From: Phenylobacterium glaciei
Lineage (GTDB): Bacteria; Pseudomonadota; Alphaproteobacteria; Caulobacterales; Caulobacteraceae
Direction of reading: 5' to 3'
Assembly (NCBI RefSeq): GCF_016772415.1
Contig: NZ_JAGSGD010000001.1
Coordinates: 2,071,501-2,135,500 of the forward strand
DNA: 64,000 bases
Part shown: positions 19,036 to 27,792 of the stretch, in pieces
How positions within the stretch are numbered: position 1 is the first letter of the stretch
Layout of the letters: each line of letters begins with the position of its first letter
Notes under the pieces: generated by a model
The model's input: the letters and a program-made list of their open reading frames with translations, nothing else
Told to the model about the DNA's origin: nothing
The model's database searches: none
Made by a program: the position numbers and the translations under genes

Positions 19036-19790
19036 ACCTTCTGCGCCTGGGCGTGAACATCGACCACGTGGCCACCATCCGCAACGCCCGGGGGGCCACC
19101 TATCCCGATCCCGTGCGGGCCGCCGAGATGGCCATGGCCGCCGGCGCCGACGGCATCACCGCCCACCTGCGCGAGGATCGCCGGCACATCTCCGACGCCG
19201 ACATGGACGCGCTGGCCGTCATCACCCGCAAGCGCGGCATTCCGCTGAACTTCGAGATGGCCGTCACCGCCGAGATGGAATCCATCTGCCTGGCCCACGT
19301 CCCGCACGCCGCCTGCCTGGTGCCCGAGCGCCGGGAAGAGGTGACCACTGAGGGCGGGCTCGACGTCGTGAAGGGCCACAACGCCATCGCGCCTACCGTG
19401 CGCCGCTTCGTGGAGGCCGGCATCCGCGTCTCCTGCTTCGTCGACGCCGACCTGGACCAGGTCAACGCCTCCAAGTCGGTGGGGGCTCAGGTGGTGGAGC
19501 TCACCACCGGCCCCTATTGCGACGCCGTCCGCGACCGCTCGCCCGACGCGCCCCGCTTGCTGGAGAAGCTGCGCGCCACGGCGGCCGAGGCGCACCGGAT
19601 CGGGCTCGAAGTCCACGCCGGCCACGGGGTGGACTATGAGACCGCCAAGCCCATCGCCTCGATCCCCGAGCTGATGGAGCTGAACATTGGCCACTTCCTC
19701 ATCGGCGAGGCGATCTTCGTGGGACTGACGCCCGCCATCCAGCGGATGCGCGCCCTGATGGACGAAGCCCGCGCCGAGCGCGCCGCATGA
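19032..19790 (+). CDS. pdxJ: Pyridoxine 5'-phosphate synthase
   Basis: Closes the pyridoxine ring from 1-deoxyxylulose 5-phosphate and 3-amino-2-oxopropyl phosphate, the last step in making vitamin B6. The TIM-barrel protein of 252 residues shows [32 protein letters not shown], the catalytic Glu in NFEMA and [10 protein letters not shown]. It starts at ATG 19032 inside the pyrE stop and overlaps acpS by 4 bp. pdxJ-acpS pairing is widespread in proteobacteria. Confidence 0.97.
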   Translation: MNLLRLGVNIDHVATIRNARGATYPDPVRAAEMAMAAGADGITAHLREDRRHISDADMDALAVITRKRGIPLNFEMAVTAEMESICLAHVPHAACLVPERREEVTTEGGLDVVKGHNAIAPTVRRFVEAGIRVSCFVDADLDQVNASKSVGAQVVELTTGPYCDAVRDRSPDAPRLLEKLRATAAEAHRIGLEVHAGHGVDYETAKPIASIPELMELNIGHFLIGEAIFVGLTPAIQRMRALMDEARAERAA

Positions 19791-20185
19791 TCCTCGGCAT
19801 CGGCTCGGATCTGTCGGACATCCGCCGCATCCAGGGCAGCCTCGACCGGTTCGGCGAGCGGTTCACTCACCGCATCTTCACCGAGATCGAGCGCACCCGC
19901 TCGGAGCGCAAACCCGACAAAGCGTCGAGCTACGCCAAACGCTTCGCCGCCAAGGAGGCCTGCGCCAAGGCGCTCGGCACCGGCATGCGGGCCGGCGTCT
20001 TCTGGCGCGACATGGGGGTGGTCAACATGCGCTCGGGCCAGCCCACCATGGCGCTGACCAACGGCGCGCTCGCCCGCCTGGAGACGATGGTGCCCGCCGG
20101 CCACAAGCCGGTGATCCACCTTTCGCTGACCGACGACCACCCCTACGCCCAGGCCTTCGTGATCATCGAGGCCGTGCCCGTTTGA
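19787..20185 (+). CDS. acpS: Holo-[acyl-carrier-protein] synthase
   Basis: Transfers phosphopantetheine from CoA to acyl carrier protein. The 132-residue protein carries [12 protein letters not shown] (metal-binding Asp) and [15 protein letters not shown] (second acidic ligand), the two family signatures. It starts in an ATGA overlap with pdxJ. The next gene is convergent, and the space between holds a palindromic repeat. In many alphaproteobacteria acpS is followed directly by lepB; here about 4.4 kb of accessory DNA separates them. Confidence 0.96.
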   Translation: MILGIGSDLSDIRRIQGSLDRFGERFTHRIFTEIERTRSERKPDKASSYAKRFAAKEACAKALGTGMRAGVFWRDMGVVNMRSGQPTMALTNGALARLETMVPAGHKPVIHLSLTDDHPYAQAFVIIEAVPV

Positions 20186-20186
20186 T

Positions 20187-20311
20187 CGTCATGGCCGGGC
20201 TTGTTCCGGCCATCCATGATCTCCGTGGTTCAGCAAGCACCCATGGCGTTCGCCGCGCGACCTGCAGCCAAGCGGAGATCATGGATCCCCGGGACAAGCC
20301 CGGGGGTGACG
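20187..20311. repeat. REP-like palindromic repeat with two 39-bp arms
   Basis: Arms 20187-20225 and 20273-20311 are imperfect inverted copies (CGTCA..., CCGGGCTTGT, CCATGATCTCCG), separated by about 47 bp. As RNA this would fold into one long hairpin. It fills the gap between the convergent acpS and S9 peptidase genes, a usual place for intergenic repeats, and could act as a two-way terminator. A second element of similar size and design lies at 40816-40943. Confidence 0.75.
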
Positions 20312-20324
20312 ATTGTTGGTTGGC

Positions 20325-22337
20325 CTATGGCTTCAGGTACTTCCCGTACCAGGCCACGTATCGGTCCATGCGGTCCTTCAGGAAGCTCGGCCGCGTCAGG
20401 CCGTGGAACTGGCCGGGATAGATGATCAGCTGGGTATCGAGCCCCTGGCTTTTCAGGGTCTGATACATCTGCTCGGAGTTCAGGGCCGGGACATTGAAGT
20501 CCTTCTCACCCACCAGGAACAGGGTCGGGGTCTTGATCCTGTCGGCGTGGTAGAAGGGGTAGGAGACCTTCATCCAGGTGTCGAGCGTCTCCCAGGGCTT
20601 GCCCAGCTCCACCTCATAGTCGCGGATGTACTGGTCGGTGCCGTAGCCCGCCAGTACGTTGGAGATGCTGGCGCCGCTGGCGGCCACCTTGAAGCGGGTG
20701 TCCTGGGCGATCACGAAATTGGTCAGGATACCGCCATAGCTCCAGCCGCCGACCCCCAGCCGGTCCGGATCAGCGATCCCCTTGGCCACGGCGTCATCGA
20801 CGCTGGCCAGCACGTCCTCGACAGCCTTGCCGCCCCAGTCAGCATAGAGCGCCGCGCCGAAGTCCTGGCCGCGGCCGTTGCTGCCGCGCGGGTTGGAGGC
20901 GACCACCACATAGCCCTGGGCGGCCAGCATCTGCCACTCCTGGCTCCAGCGCAGATTGTACTGCGACTGCGGCCCGCCGTGCAGGCGCAGGATGGTGGGG
21001 TACTTGCGGCCCGCCTTGAAGCCCGCCGGCCGGGTGATGAAGCCGTGCACCTCCGTCCCGTCGCGGCTCTTGAAGCGCGTCTCCTCGACGCTGGCCAGGG
21101 CGACGTCCTTGAGCCAGTCGTTCTGGTGGGAGAGCGGCCGCAGCTTGCCGCCCGACAGCGCGAAGACTTCGGGCGGATGGGTCGGGTCGCTCACCAGCAC
21201 CGCCTGCCGGTCGCGGCCGTCGCCGTCATAGTCCAGCACCACCTGGCGGCCGCTCAGCAGCGGCGTTGGCGCGCCGCCCCCCGCCGGAACCTCGGCCAGC
21301 CGCTCGACCCCGTCGTCCTCGATCAGCATGCGGATGCGACGGCCATCGGCGGTCCACTGCGGGCTTGAGACATTGCGGTCCAGGCCGCCGGTGACCACAC
21401 GTGGCGCCCCGCCGTCGGCGGAGACCACCGCCAGGTGGCGTACGCCATAGCCGATCAGCTTGGGTGGCCCGCCCTGCAGGTAGGCGATGGACTTCCCGTC
21501 GGGGCTCCAGGCCGGATTGCTCTCCCAGTCGGGCATGTTGTCGGCGCCCTCGAAGGTGGTGAGCGCCTTCACCGCCCCCTTGCCCGTGGCCTCGGCGACA
21601 TAGACGTCCCAGTTGTCGTCGCGGTCGTAGTCCTTGGCGCCCTTGCTGACGAAGGCCAGGCGCTTGCCGTCCGGCGACCAGGACGGCAGGGCCTCCTCAT
21701 AGCCGTCGGCGGTGACCCGCACCGGCTTCTTGTCGGTCAGGTCCATGACGTAGAGACGGCCCCGGCGGGCGCCGAGATAGCCGTCGATGTCCTGCTTGAA
21801 CTGGAAGCGGTCGATGACGATGGGCAGGGGCCGCTTCTTGTCCTCCTCGACCCCTTCCTCCTTCGCCGGCTCCGGCTCAGGGTCGCGCAGGATCAGCGCG
21901 ATGTGCTGACCGTCTGGGCTCCAGGCATAGTCCTCCACCGACAGCTTGCCCTGCGTCAGCTTCATCGCCTCGCCGCCGGTGCGGTCCAGCAGCCAGAGCT
22001 GGTCGGCCTCGTCCTCGTCGCCCCGACTGGAGACGAAGGCCAGGTAGCGGCCGTCCGGGCTCCAGCGCGGCTTGGTCTCGCTCTCCTTCGGCGTCGAGGT
22101 CAGCTGCACGGTGCGCCCGCCGTCCCAGGAGGTCATCCACAGATGGGTGACGCCCTTGTCGGCGGCCTTGTCCAGGTGTTTGACCTGATAGGCCACCCAC
22201 GCGCCGTCCGGCGATAGGGCCGGGGCGGAGACCGTCTGCTCCTTGAACATGTCGGCCACGGCCAGGGCGCGCGGCGCGGCCCACGAGGTGGTCGCCGCGG
22301 TCAGGGCCAAGGCCCCGCCGATCCAGATGGCACGCAT
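20325..22337 (-). CDS. S9-family prolyl oligopeptidase/acylaminoacyl-peptidase-like protein
   Basis: Predicted exported serine peptidase of 670 residues. The N-terminal stretch (MRAIWIGGALALTAATTSWA) is a signal peptide. Residues ~35-400 form a TolB/WD40-type beta-propeller with repeated WSPDGK blades, and the C-terminal alpha/beta-hydrolase domain has the nucleophile elbow GGWSYGG, the Asp in GEKDFNVP and the His in PGQFHGL. Family members trim short peptides or N-acylated residues. The gene ends next to the palindromic repeat and diverges from the beta-lactamase-like gene. Confidence 0.92.
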   Translation of the reverse strand: MRAIWIGGALALTAATTSWAAPRALAVADMFKEQTVSAPALSPDGAWVAYQVKHLDKAADKGVTHLWMTSWDGGRTVQLTSTPKESETKPRWSPDGRYLAFVSSRGDEDEADQLWLLDRTGGEAMKLTQGKLSVEDYAWSPDGQHIALILRDPEPEPAKEEGVEEDKKRPLPIVIDRFQFKQDIDGYLGARRGRLYVMDLTDKKPVRVTADGYEEALPSWSPDGKRLAFVSKGAKDYDRDDNWDVYVAEATGKGAVKALTTFEGADNMPDWESNPAWSPDGKSIAYLQGGPPKLIGYGVRHLAVVSADGGAPRVVTGGLDRNVSSPQWTADGRRIRMLIEDDGVERLAEVPAGGGAPTPLLSGRQVVLDYDGDGRDRQAVLVSDPTHPPEVFALSGGKLRPLSHQNDWLKDVALASVEETRFKSRDGTEVHGFITRPAGFKAGRKYPTILRLHGGPQSQYNLRWSQEWQMLAAQGYVVVASNPRGSNGRGQDFGAALYADWGGKAVEDVLASVDDAVAKGIADPDRLGVGGWSYGGILTNFVIAQDTRFKVAASGASISNVLAGYGTDQYIRDYEVELGKPWETLDTWMKVSYPFYHADRIKTPTLFLVGEKDFNVPALNSEQMYQTLKSQGLDTQLIIYPGQFHGLTRPSFLKDRMDRYVAWYGKYLKP

Positions 22338-22447
22338 ACGAACTCCCCCGACGAAACTGTGGGCGGATCATGTCGCCTGGGCGTCCGCCTCGCAATCCGT
22401 GGGCGAGGGCAGGTGAGGGGGCTCGCGTTTGTGCTAGGCTATTGGGC

Positions 22448-23545
22448 ATGACGGACCCCTCCAGAGCATCGCGACGCCGGGTCGCCCACGGCCAGCACTG
22501 GTGGTTTGGCCTGGTCACCCTGTTGCTCGGCCTGGTCCTCACCCTGACGCCCGCGCCGGCCGAACGGCCGCCCGAGGGGCGCTCGGTGCAGCAGGCCATG
22601 GCGGCCCAGGCCGCACCTGACCTCGCGGCGCGCATCAAGGCCCTGGGGCGCGGGTTCGACGGCCGCGTCGGCATCGCCATCCGCGACATCGACGAGGGCT
22701 GGACCGTCGCCTTCGACGGCGACAACAAATACCCGCAGCAGAGCGTGTCCAAGCTCTGGGTCGCGCTCGCCGCCCTTCAGGCCGTGGACCAGGGGAAGAT
22801 GGCGCTCACCGACACCGTGGTGATCCACAAGGACGACCTCAGCATCTTCCACCAGCCGCTGCGCAAATATGTCGGCGAGAACGGCTATCCGGTCACCGTC
22901 GTCGAGCTGATCCGCGGGGCCATCGCCCAGAGCGACAACGCCGCCAATGACGTGCTGGTGGGTCATGTCGGCGGTCAGTCAGCGGTGCAGGCGAACCTTG
23001 ATCATCATAGGCTCAAGGGCGTCTGGGCCAGCCCGCCGGAAAAGGTCATGCAGACCCAGATCGCCGGCCTGGACTGGAAGCCGGAATACTCCTTCGAGCA
23101 CACCTTCTGGACCGAGCGCGACACGCTGTCCCCAGAGGCCCGCTCGGTGAACCTCGATGAGTATCTGCAGGACCCCTATGACGCCGCCACCCCGGTCGGG
23201 ATCGCCACAGCCCTGGCGCGGCTGAAGCGCGGCGAGCTGTTGTCTCCGGCGTCCACCAACCTGTTGCTGAAGATCATGGGCGAGACCGAGACCGGTCCCA
23301 GCCGTCTGCCCGCCGGCCTCGCGCCCGGCTGGACGCTCGCCCACAAGACCGGCACCGGCCAGGTCTGGGGGGCGGTGGCCACCGGTTTCAACGACGTGGG
23401 CGTCATGACCGCCCCCGACGGCCACAGCTACGCCGTCGCCGTGATGATCGCCCAGACCCGCCGCCCGGTGCCCGAGCGTCAGGACCTGATGGTCGCCGTG
23501 GCCCGGGCGGTGGTGGCGCACCACGACAAGGAAGCCGTCCGATGA
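22448..23545 (+). CDS. Class A beta-lactamase-related serine hydrolase, membrane-anchored or exported
   Basis: Protein of 365 residues with an N-terminal hydrophobic segment (about 22-40) acting as signal or anchor. Three penicillin-recognising motifs are in order: SVSK (nucleophile Ser and Lys), SDN in AQSDNAAND, and KTG in AHKTGTGQ. I could not place the ExxLN motif carrying the deacylating Glu; about 60 residues between SDN and the DAATP segment look like an insertion. It may be a true beta-lactamase of the divergent class A group or a DD-peptidase-like enzyme. The stop overlaps the lipoprotein gene (ATGA). Confidence 0.85.
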   Translation: MTDPSRASRRRVAHGQHWWFGLVTLLLGLVLTLTPAPAERPPEGRSVQQAMAAQAAPDLAARIKALGRGFDGRVGIAIRDIDEGWTVAFDGDNKYPQQSVSKLWVALAALQAVDQGKMALTDTVVIHKDDLSIFHQPLRKYVGENGYPVTVVELIRGAIAQSDNAANDVLVGHVGGQSAVQANLDHHRLKGVWASPPEKVMQTQIAGLDWKPEYSFEHTFWTERDTLSPEARSVNLDEYLQDPYDAATPVGIATALARLKRGELLSPASTNLLLKIMGETETGPSRLPAGLAPGWTLAHKTGTGQVWGAVATGFNDVGVMTAPDGHSYAVAVMIAQTRRPVPERQDLMVAVARAVVAHHDKEAVR

Positions 23546-24468
23546 AGTCGCTCTGGCTTGCGGCCCTGCTGATGTTGGCCGCCTGCGCGAGCGCGCCGCC
23601 GGATTTGCGGGCGAAGGTGGCGCAGGACATCAAGGATGACATGCCCCCCGTGCCGCCTGCCGGGCGCCTGTTCTCACGGGTCGACATCTCCCACGACGGC
23701 GTGGCCGACTGGCGTGTCGACTACGAGCGCTCCGGCATGGGCTGGTGCGGCACCGGTGGCTGCACCCAGAAGCTCTTCGTCAGTCGCCCCGGCGGCGCCT
23801 ACGTCCTGGCCTTCGAGGAACAGACCCGCGAGTTCAGGCTTCGTCGGGGCCGCAAGGGCGCGGTGCTGGATATCGAGATCCACGGGACCAACTGCGGCCT
23901 CTCCGGCGTCAATGAGTGCCGCCGCAGCTTTCGATGGGACGAGGCCCAGGGCCGTTTCATCGAACAGTCGAACCGCCAAGGCGAGGGGCGCCTGGCCGGA
24001 CCGCTGTTCCAGACCATTCCCGTCGCAGACACCGGCCTGCCGACCATTGTGGAGGTGGCTCTGGGCGAACTCACCGCCGCCTGCACGGGGCTCGGCGGCG
24101 ACTATGTGGGCGGGGTGGTATCGCGATCGCCGGACCTGGACGGCGACGGCCGGCCCGACTGGATCGTCGGCTCCGAATACGGCGGCTGCGTCATGCCCGC
24201 CGCCGAGCCGGGCGGGGAGGCCACGCAACTCCCAGGTCCCGGCCTGCGGGTGGTCGCCGAGGACGCCGCGATTCTGGCCCTGGTCAGCCCGCTCTACGCC
24301 GTCGACGTCGCTACCACGCCGGCCACCTTCATCAGCATCACGCCGGCTGAGGACTGCGGCGGCTACGACCAGCAAGGCTGTATGGAGACCCCCTATCGCT
24401 GGGATCCAGCCTTCGGTCACCTGGTCGCCGGCCGAGCGGTTCGGGGACGATCCCTGCGTCTGGAATAG
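23542..24468 (+). CDS. Putative lipoprotein of unknown function
   Basis: 308 residues. The N-terminus is a lipoprotein signal with lipobox LAAC (Cys at residue 15). The mature protein has eight or more further Cys residues in pairs (CGTGGC, NCGLSGVNEC, DCGGYDQQGC), suggesting disulfides, and a DLDGDGRPDW segment like FG-GAP/EF-type Ca loops. I do not recognise the family. It is translationally coupled to the beta-lactamase-like protein, so both probably work in the periplasm. Confidence 0.7.
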   Translation: MKSLWLAALLMLAACASAPPDLRAKVAQDIKDDMPPVPPAGRLFSRVDISHDGVADWRVDYERSGMGWCGTGGCTQKLFVSRPGGAYVLAFEEQTREFRLRRGRKGAVLDIEIHGTNCGLSGVNECRRSFRWDEAQGRFIEQSNRQGEGRLAGPLFQTIPVADTGLPTIVEVALGELTAACTGLGGDYVGGVVSRSPDLDGDGRPDWIVGSEYGGCVMPAAEPGGEATQLPGPGLRVVAEDAAILALVSPLYAVDVATTPATFISITPAEDCGGYDQQGCMETPYRWDPAFGHLVAGRAVRGRSLRLE

Positions 24469-24596
24469 GCGCGACGGGCTCTGCGACCCATTCGCCTGGA
24501 TAAAGAGTTCACGGGTGCGACTCTTGCCGCTGGGCTACGCAGCGGTTAGCTACAGCCTCTCAATGCTCCGGCGCGCCGGAAGTCCGGAACCCACCT

Positions 24597-25376
24597 ATGA
24601 CTGACGACGTGCACAGCGCCGACAGCTCCGACAAGTCCGGAGCAATGAATGAGGTCGTGGAGATCGTGAAAACGGTCGTCTACGCCCTGATGATCGCGCT
24701 GTTCCTGCGGGTGATCTTCTTCCAGCCATTCACGATCCCCTCGGCCTCGATGGAGCCGACCCTGCTCGAGGGCGACTACATCATCGTCTCGAAGTATTCC
24801 TACGGCTACTCGAAGAACTCGATCCCCTTCAGCCCGCCGATCTTCAAGGGCCGCATCTTCGAAAAGCCCCCGGACCGCGGCGACATCATCGTCTTCAAGC
24901 TGCCCCGCGACGGCCACATCGACTACATCAAGCGCCTCGTGGGCCTGCCCGGCGACCGGATTCAGGTGAAGGGCGGCGTGCTTTGGATCAACGGCAAGGC
25001 CATCCCGCGCAAGCCGCTGCCGCCGGTGATGGTGGATTCCGGCTACGGCTTCACCCGCAACGTCGAACGCTATGAAGAGACCTTCCCCAATGGGAAGACC
25101 TTCATCACCTACGACTTCGGCCCCGATGGCGACGTCGACAACACCGATGTCTACGTGGTGCCCGAGGGCAACTACTTCTTCATGGGCGACAACCGCGACA
25201 ACTCGCTCGACAGCCGTGTCCCCTCGGAGATCGGGGTCGGCTACGTCCCGGCCGAAAACCTGGTGGGCAAGGCCCGGATCATCATGCTGTCCTGGAACAA
25301 GGGCGCTTCGCTCTTCAAGCCCTGGACCTGGGTCCTGGACGCGCGGCCAAGCCGGTTCTTCAACGTCCTGAAATGA
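24597..25376 (+). CDS. lepB: Signal peptidase I
   Basis: Membrane protease that removes signal peptides from exported proteins. The 259-residue protein has one N-terminal transmembrane segment (~24-42), box B with the catalytic Ser51 in PSASMEPTL, box D with the general-base Lys112 in YIKRLVGLPGD, and box E GDNRDNSLDSR. Only one membrane segment precedes the catalytic Ser, as in alphaproteobacterial LepB and unlike E. coli. A perfect 14-bp palindrome (24567-24580) lies just before ATG. The stop overlaps the rnc start. Confidence 0.97.
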   Translation: MTDDVHSADSSDKSGAMNEVVEIVKTVVYALMIALFLRVIFFQPFTIPSASMEPTLLEGDYIIVSKYSYGYSKNSIPFSPPIFKGRIFEKPPDRGDIIVFKLPRDGHIDYIKRLVGLPGDRIQVKGGVLWINGKAIPRKPLPPVMVDSGYGFTRNVERYEETFPNGKTFITYDFGPDGDVDNTDVYVVPEGNYFFMGDNRDNSLDSRVPSEIGVGYVPAENLVGKARIIMLSWNKGASLFKPWTWVLDARPSRFFNVLK

Positions 25377-26071
25377 ACAAGCGCGAAGTCGCGGTCTCCG
25401 AACTCGAGGCCCGCATAGGCCACGTGTTCGGCGACCGCGAGCTTCTCGAGCGGGCCCTGACCCACGCCAGCGTCGGCGACGGGGCCACCAAGGTGCGCCA
25501 CAACGAGCGGCTGGAGTTCCTGGGCGACCGGGTGCTGAACCTGCTGGCGGCCGAGGCCCTGATGGATCGCAACGCCGAGGCCCGCGAGGGCGAGATGAGC
25601 CGGCTGATGGCCACGCTCGTCAACTACCACGCCTGCGCCATCGTCGCGCGCGAGGTCGGCCTGCCCGACGCCCTGCGGCTGGCGGCCAGCGCCACCAAGA
25701 TCGGCGCCCGTGAAAACGACACGGTTCTGGGCGATGCGTGCGAAGCCCTCATCGCTGCGCTATACATAGACGGCGGAATGGACGCGGCGCGGACCTTCTT
25801 CCAGACCTTCTGGGCGCCGCAGTTCGAGACCCTCGACGAGCCGCGCAACAAGGATTCAAAGACCCGGTTGCAGGAATGGGCCCAGGCCCAGGGCCTGGCG
25901 CTTCCGGCCTACAGTCTGGTCTCCCGGACCGGCGCCGACCACGCCCCCGTCTTCACCGTCCAGGTGGCGATCGAGGGCTACGAACCCCAGGCGGCCCAGG
26001 GCCGTTCGAAACAAGAGGCCGAAAAGGCCGCAGCTCAGGTGATGTTGTTGAAACACGAGACCGCCCAATGA
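25373..26071 (+). CDS. rnc: Ribonuclease III
   Basis: Cuts double-stranded RNA in rRNA and mRNA maturation. In 232 residues there is an endonuclease domain (~10-150) with signature ERLEFLGDRVLNL, the catalytic Asp/Glu pair in GDACEALIAALYIDGG, then a double-stranded RNA-binding domain (~160-228) from DSKTRLQEWAQ to SKQEAEKAAAQ. ATGA overlaps join it to lepB upstream and era downstream, the usual lepB-rnc-era operon. Confidence 0.97.
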   Translation: MNKREVAVSELEARIGHVFGDRELLERALTHASVGDGATKVRHNERLEFLGDRVLNLLAAEALMDRNAEAREGEMSRLMATLVNYHACAIVAREVGLPDALRLAASATKIGARENDTVLGDACEALIAALYIDGGMDAARTFFQTFWAPQFETLDEPRNKDSKTRLQEWAQAQGLALPAYSLVSRTGADHAPVFTVQVAIEGYEPQAAQGRSKQEAEKAAAQVMLLKHETAQ

Positions 26072-27000
26072 CCCGCGCAGGTTTTGTCGCCGTGATCGGC
26101 GCGCCCAACGCCGGCAAGTCCACCCTGACCAACCGCATGGTGGGCGCCAAGGTTTCGATCGTGACCCAGAAGGTGCAGACCACCCGCTTCCCCGTGCGCG
26201 GTGTGGCCATGGAGGGCGAGACCCAGCTCATCCTGGTGGACACGCCGGGCATCTTCACCCCCCGCCGCCGCCTGGACCGCGCCATGGTCCGTTCGGCCTG
26301 GGGCGGAACCGAGGACGCCGACGCCATCGTCCACTTGGCGGACGCCGCCGCCGAGATCGCAGTCAACGACGGCAAGGGCAAGGCCGCCGACCGCCGTGGC
26401 ATGGCCGACGTCGACACCATCGTCGAGGGCCTGAAGGCCGCCGGCAAGCAGGTGATCCTGGCGCTCAACAAGATCGACGGCGTCAAGCGCGAGAACCTGC
26501 TGGCCATCTCGCAAAGGCTTTTCGAAACCGGGGTCTATACCGAGGTCTTCATGATCTCGGCGGCTACCGGCGCCGGGGTCGAGGATCTCACCAAGCGCCT
26601 GGTTGAGATGATGCCCGAGGGCCCCTGGCTCTATCCCGCCGACCAGACCGCCGACCTGCCGGTCCGCCTGCTGGCCGCTGAGATCACCCGCGAGAAGATC
26701 TACCTCCGCGTCCACGAGGAGCTGCCCTATGCGGCGGCCGTGGAGACCACCTCCTTCGAGGAGCGCAAGGACGGTTCCCTGCGCATCGAGCAGACCATCT
26801 ATGTCGAGCGCGACAGCCAGCGCCCCATCGTGCTGGGAGCCAACGGCCAGACCCTGAAGTGGATCGGCCAGAAATCCCGCGAGGAGCTCACCACCCTGCT
26901 GGACAAGACCGTCCACCTGTTCCTGACGGTGAAGGTGGACGAGCGCTGGGCCGACAAGCGCGAGTTCTACGGCGACGTGGGCCTCGACTTCGACGTCTAG
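26068..27000 (+). CDS. era: GTPase Era
   Basis: GTPase that binds 16S rRNA and helps finish the small ribosomal subunit. It has 310 residues. The GTPase domain shows G1 GAPNAGKST, G3 DTPGIF, G4 NKID and G5 SA near ISAATGAGV; the C-terminal KH domain (~215-305) includes VLGANGQTLKWIGQKSREEL. Start ATG 26068 overlaps the rnc stop. The switch region VQTTRFPVRG differs slightly from the enterobacterial form but keeps the Thr pair. Confidence 0.96.
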   Translation: MTRAGFVAVIGAPNAGKSTLTNRMVGAKVSIVTQKVQTTRFPVRGVAMEGETQLILVDTPGIFTPRRRLDRAMVRSAWGGTEDADAIVHLADAAAEIAVNDGKGKAADRRGMADVDTIVEGLKAAGKQVILALNKIDGVKRENLLAISQRLFETGVYTEVFMISAATGAGVEDLTKRLVEMMPEGPWLYPADQTADLPVRLLAAEITREKIYLRVHEELPYAAAVETTSFEERKDGSLRIEQTIYVERDSQRPIVLGANGQTLKWIGQKSREELTTLLDKTVHLFLTVKVDERWADKREFYGDVGLDFDV

Positions 27001-27003
27001 CTG

Positions 27004-27735
27004 ATGGAATTCGAAGACGACGCCTTTGTGCTCTCGGCCCGGCCCCATGGGGAGTCCGGGGCCATTGTCGAGTTCCTCACCGCCGCCCACGGCCGCTACG
27101 CCGCCCATGTGCCCGGCGGGACGTCGCGGCGGATCAAGCCGTTCCTGCAGCCCGGCGCGCGGGCGGTGATGTCATATCGTGCGCGGGTTTCCGATCAGTT
27201 GGGCTCAGCGTCCGTGGAGCCGGTGGGGGAGGGGCCATCGGCCCTGTTCGACGACGCCCTGGCTCTGGCCGGCCTGTCGGCCGCCGCCGCCGTGGCCGCC
27301 GCGGCCCTGCCCGAGCGCGAGCCGCATCCGGGCGCCTTCTACGCCTTCGAGGCCCTGACGGACTCGCTGATACATCCCGACATCTGGCCGGCCATATTCG
27401 TGCGCTTCGAGGCGGGCCTGCTGCAGGACCTGGGCTTTGGCCTCGACCTTTCCAAATGCGCCGCCACCGGCGTGCTGGACAACCTGATCTATGTCAGCCC
27501 GCGCACCGGTCGAGCGGTCAGCGCCGAGGCCGGCGAGCCCTACAAGGACAAGCTACTGCACCTGCCGCCCTTCCTGCTCTCGGCCCAGGGCGGCATCGCG
27601 CCCGGTGACGTCCGCGCAGGCCTCGACCTCACCGCCCACTTCCTGCAGGCCTTCGTGTTTAACCCCTTAAACCGGCCGCTGCCCCAGGCCAGGCTCTGGC
27701 TTGTGGACCGTCTATCTGACGCAGACCGGCTCTAG
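27004..27735 (+). CDS. recO: DNA repair protein RecO
   Basis: Loads RecA onto gapped single-stranded DNA with RecF and RecR. The 243-residue protein opens with an OB-fold (DDAFVLSARPHGESGAIVEFLT, then GRYAAHVPGG) and continues as a helical domain; DLGFGLDLSKCAATG is the region that in many homologues begins the zinc-binding part, but only one Cys is kept here. It starts 3 bp after the era stop. Confidence 0.93.
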   Translation: MEFEDDAFVLSARPHGESGAIVEFLTAAHGRYAAHVPGGTSRRIKPFLQPGARAVMSYRARVSDQLGSASVEPVGEGPSALFDDALALAGLSAAAAVAAAALPEREPHPGAFYAFEALTDSLIHPDIWPAIFVRFEAGLLQDLGFGLDLSKCAATGVLDNLIYVSPRTGRAVSAEAGEPYKDKLLHLPPFLLSAQGGIAPGDVRAGLDLTAHFLQAFVFNPLNRPLPQARLWLVDRLSDADRL

Positions 27736-27792
27736 AGACGCGGGCGCCCCGGCCCGCTAGAATCACCGCGCAACCGAGTTCGCGATTCTCCC

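Noticed and set aside
24567..24580. Perfect palindrome TCCGGCGCGCCGGA before lepB
   Set aside because: Only GC bases apart from the ends, 17 bp from the ATG; stem would be short. Likely chance in G+C-rich DNA, so not listed as an operator.
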